Shown: piece after piece, positions 61,601-64,000 of the stretch
Layout: each line of letters starts with the position of its first letter
Position numbering within the stretch: position 1 is the first letter of the stretch
Source: Prostheceraeus crozeri
Taxonomy: Eukaryota; Platyhelminthes; Polycladida; Euryleptidae
Reading direction: 5' to 3'
DNA length: 64,000 nucleotides
Assembly (NCBI GenBank): GCA_907163375.1
Contig: CAJQUW010005729.1
Coordinates: 206,782-270,781 of the forward strand
Program-made: the position numbers and the translations under genes
The notes under the pieces: model-generated
Told to the model about the DNA's origin: nothing
What the model saw: only the letters and a program-made list of their open reading frames with translations
The model's database searches: none

Positions 61601-62424
61601 ACCCCCGACCCTACCTCTCTCGACCCACACGGTACCTCTACTACTCCAGTGCTTACACCCCTCTCTCACATCCCACGCCTTCCCTGCTACGCACCACTCA
61701 CCTTTCACGTGACTTGACCACACACCCTTCGTCCCCTGCATCCTCTTCTTAAACCCGTCACCCGAGCTACTCCACACGCTCTCCGCACCCTCGCTCCCTA
61801 CCCAACGACAACCGCTCCACTTCCCCACAGCACCGACCCGGTTCCAACGTCACTCCTGGAAATGCCCGTCCACTGTCTAGTACGCTTCCCCCCCAACCTC
61901 CTCACCTGCTCCCTAACACCCCACAGTTGAACACCAACTCCACCTGCCATCCTTTCTCTACCTCCCGACCCAGCCCAGGCACTGTTTGTACTCTACGTTA
62001 CTCCGCACAGCACCCTCACCACGACACGCGAACCCCCCGCCCTACTCCACAACACTTTGACCTCTCACTCTCTACGACCACTCACTTCCATCCACAACCC
62101 CACGCTCCACCCCTCATCTCACCCCCCGGAGTCTCTGAGCACTGGGCTCACAACACCACCTGGCGCCCCTCACTTATGACACATACACTCTTGCCCCCCT
62201 CAGCCCCTTCACGCTCTCAATCCTACCTCCCCTTCACTCCCCCCAGCCACTTGGGCCACCCTCACCCAACTTGCAACCCCGCCTCACCTCACACCGTCCT
62301 TCCTACTCTACTTCTCCCCTTCGCACTTGTCCTTAAACCTATTCCCTTCTGGTCTGCTCTGCGTCTCCATACCCCAACTCCCCCCCCACCCCCCCCACCC
62401 CCGCGCCTCCCAACCCGCACCTCC
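52677..62424. other. 9.7-kb extremely G-poor, C-rich plus strand; no genes
   Basis: Strand asymmetry is extreme: 54541-54600 has 27 C and 2 G, and 57601-57660 has 27 C and 1 G. Trimers such as CAC, CTC and ACC dominate. Open frames here (up to 329 codons at 58132-59121, plus strand) are Ser/Thr/Pro/Leu/His-only in character, as expected from G-free codons. No domain, splice pattern or RNA gene is visible. Two patches differ. One is 52677-52870, A-rich with repeated TAGCTA/CTAG words. The other, 53690-54260, has more balanced composition and a TATA-like CTATATAAGG at 53806. The block lies inside the 50-bp satellite. It could be a real insert, contamination or poor-quality assembled sequence. 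Confidence 0.8.
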
Positions 62425-62686
62425 TGACGCCCTAACTCCACACACACCATCACACTCACCCCGACCAACCGCTAGCCTGTCAGATTACCCCAAACAGTCC
62501 CCACACTCACCCCGACCTACGCTCGCCTTTCACATTAGCAAACACTCCACACACTCAAACCCGACCTACAGCTAGCCTGTCACATTAGCCAAACCCTCCC
62601 ACACACCAACCCCCCGACCTACAGGCTAGCCTGTCACATTAGCCAAACACTCCACACACACACACCCCGCCCTACAGCTAGCCTGT
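62425..62686. repeat. 50-bp satellite array, right block
   Basis: About five degenerate units of the satellite at 49866-52676 in the same orientation, recognisable by CTAGCCTGTC, CACATTAGCC and AAACACTCCACAC. The last units are cleaner. The array stops at GCTAGCCTGTCC (about 62686) and normal AT-rich DNA resumes. Confidence 0.88.
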
Positions 62687-62689
62687 CCT

Positions 62690-63800
62690 ATATTGAAAAT
62701 GGCCTGAAAAATCCCGTGGGTTTGCTTCAACTCTTACTTTCTACGTCCACAACAATCACGAATAATGCAGAATAGCGACAAATCTGTCCTCTTAATTTTA
62801 CTTCAATCGCAATTATTGGCTCTGCATTGATCAAAAAAAACGGAAAAATATTCAGTGAGTGACCATAGCTCGATTCGTCTCTAAACCTTACAGACATTTA
62901 GTAATGAAGCCCGGATGAGTAGGTAGCGACTTTACGTGTTTGGCAAAACACTGTCTTGCGGCAGCTGCCAGGTTTTGGGGGTGGGGGGAAAAATGATTTT
63001 ATCATAATACTTTTTCATTTTATTGAGAATGCTATCCGTACGTGTGAAGGAACAGTTTGAGAATTGTCCAATTCGACGTCATTTCGAAACTGTGAGGGTA
63101 ATTTTCATCCCTTCATAATGTAATACATTAGGAGGTGCGAAATTTTGTATCATCTGATGAAGGAAAACAGTTTTCTTCATTGTTCATTGAATAAATGTCA
63201 CAATTTCCGATTCTCTCCAGTCTGCAAAGTCCGAAAAAATATTTGAGTCATATCAGTCTTCCTTGTAAAATGTCATCGAGTGTCCTTGTCATACCCCCCT
63301 TTAAATTCTAATTGACAAAAGGCATGAAGTGAAATCCTAGCTTTGTAATCCAGTGTTTCCATTCGGAAAAGACTTCACTGAGAATAAGTACCACGATGAA
63401 AGTGCAATGCCAAATGTTCAGCTTGAAAGGAAAAAAGAAAAAACGGCAATTTGAGGAATTTTCTTTTTCTGAGGAGTTTCTATTCAACACGTTCACTACC
63501 AGCTATGAGTATATTCGTAGTAGACCAAAATAGCTCCTAGTGGCAAGTGTCTTCGATTCATTTGAAACTAATGATGTGGTGCTCATGTTTAGATCAAGTG
63601 CAAAGTATTACGCCAGCCCTGCATTGCTATCTGAATGTCAAGATAATGACAGACTCTTCAATAAGTAGTATTGTGTGGAAGGAAATATCTTGCGAATTGT
63701 TAGTATCCATATGCAATCCTGTCGATATTTTTCCCCGTCATGTGAAATTGTGGAAGACATGCCATTTGCAGTAAAGTACGAATACAATCATGCTAATGAG
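62690..63800. other. unannotated AT-rich stretch
   Basis: No gene recognised. Base composition is again typical of the rest of the window. Frames are at most 75 codons and without domains. Confidence 0.4.
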
Positions 63801-63885
63801 TTAATGATCATTAACTCAGGGGGGGGGGGGGTGGGGGGGGGGGGGGGGGGGGGGGGGGGTGGGGGGGGGGGGGTGGGGGGGGGGG
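63801..63885. repeat. perfect palindrome followed by 67-base poly-G tract
   Basis: TTAATGATCATTAA (63801-63814) is a perfect 14-base palindrome. Four bases later begins a G tract (63819-63885) broken only by T at 63832, 63860 and 63874. It is a strong quadruplex candidate, and its assembled length is probably unreliable. Confidence 0.9.
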
Positions 63886-64000
63886 TCCTCCCACGATTGA
63901 TGATGGATGTTGCAATAGGTAGTAGGTGATAAAAAACATTCTATATAGTTATATTGCAATACATACATTATAATACATTATATAACAAAATTAAATAACA

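Overview
The window looks like gene-poor, repeat-dominated nuclear DNA of an animal, most likely a marine invertebrate. I cannot place it further. The grounds are the mix of element types: an RTE/BovB-like LINE, Jockey/CR1-like LINE tails, a Penelope-like endonuclease, a BEL/Pao-like gag piece, tRNA-derived SINEs, hAT- and piggyBac-type non-autonomous transposons and long minisatellites. No intact host protein-coding gene could be supported. Every recognisable protein segment is a truncated or frameshifted retroelement or transposase remnant. Exons of intron-rich genes shorter than about 60 codons could have escaped notice.

Layout. 1-7467 is a tandem array of a 76-bp unit, running off the left edge. 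7500-14775 is interspersed-repeat territory. It includes a tRNA-derived SINE (8657-8888), an inverted repeat, and a nested structure: a TTAA-flanked piggyBac-type element (11929-13811) that carries a hAT-type element (12093-12800) and a tRNA-like sequence (12856-12928). A diverged unoccupied copy of the target lies at 7500-7740. 15602-16528 is the 3' half of an RTE-type LINE. 19653-20141 resembles BEL/Pao gag. 20291-21028 is a hAT-type non-autonomous element with a perfect 8-bp target duplication. 22074-23279 holds the 3' ends of two different decayed LINEs. 24531-27436 is a 33-bp minisatellite. 28486-28848 is a Penelope-like GIY-YIG endonuclease. 30530-31729 is a long-inverted-repeat element with partial relatives at 37063-37812 and 47949-48304. 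31916-32700 and 33625-33800 are oppositely oriented fragments of one LINE family. 35458-35862 is a small terminal-inverted-repeat element.

39023-39177 is a short tRNA-derived SINE with what looks like a complete hammerhead ribozyme (39075-39128) starting inside its B box. I consider this the most interesting item. 39239-41607 is a 30-bp minisatellite with higher-order structure. 42509-43274 has piggyBac-type terminal motifs next to a hAT-transposase-like coding remnant. 45421-46012 and 48308-48990 are inverted copies of one dispersed repeat.

49866-52676 and 62425-62686 are parts of one 50-bp satellite in the same orientation. They bracket about 9.7 kb of extremely G-poor, C-rich plus strand (52677-62424) with no recognisable gene. 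That block and the indel-rich part of the satellite may be uncorrected or misassembled sequence. A 67-base G tract lies near the right edge.
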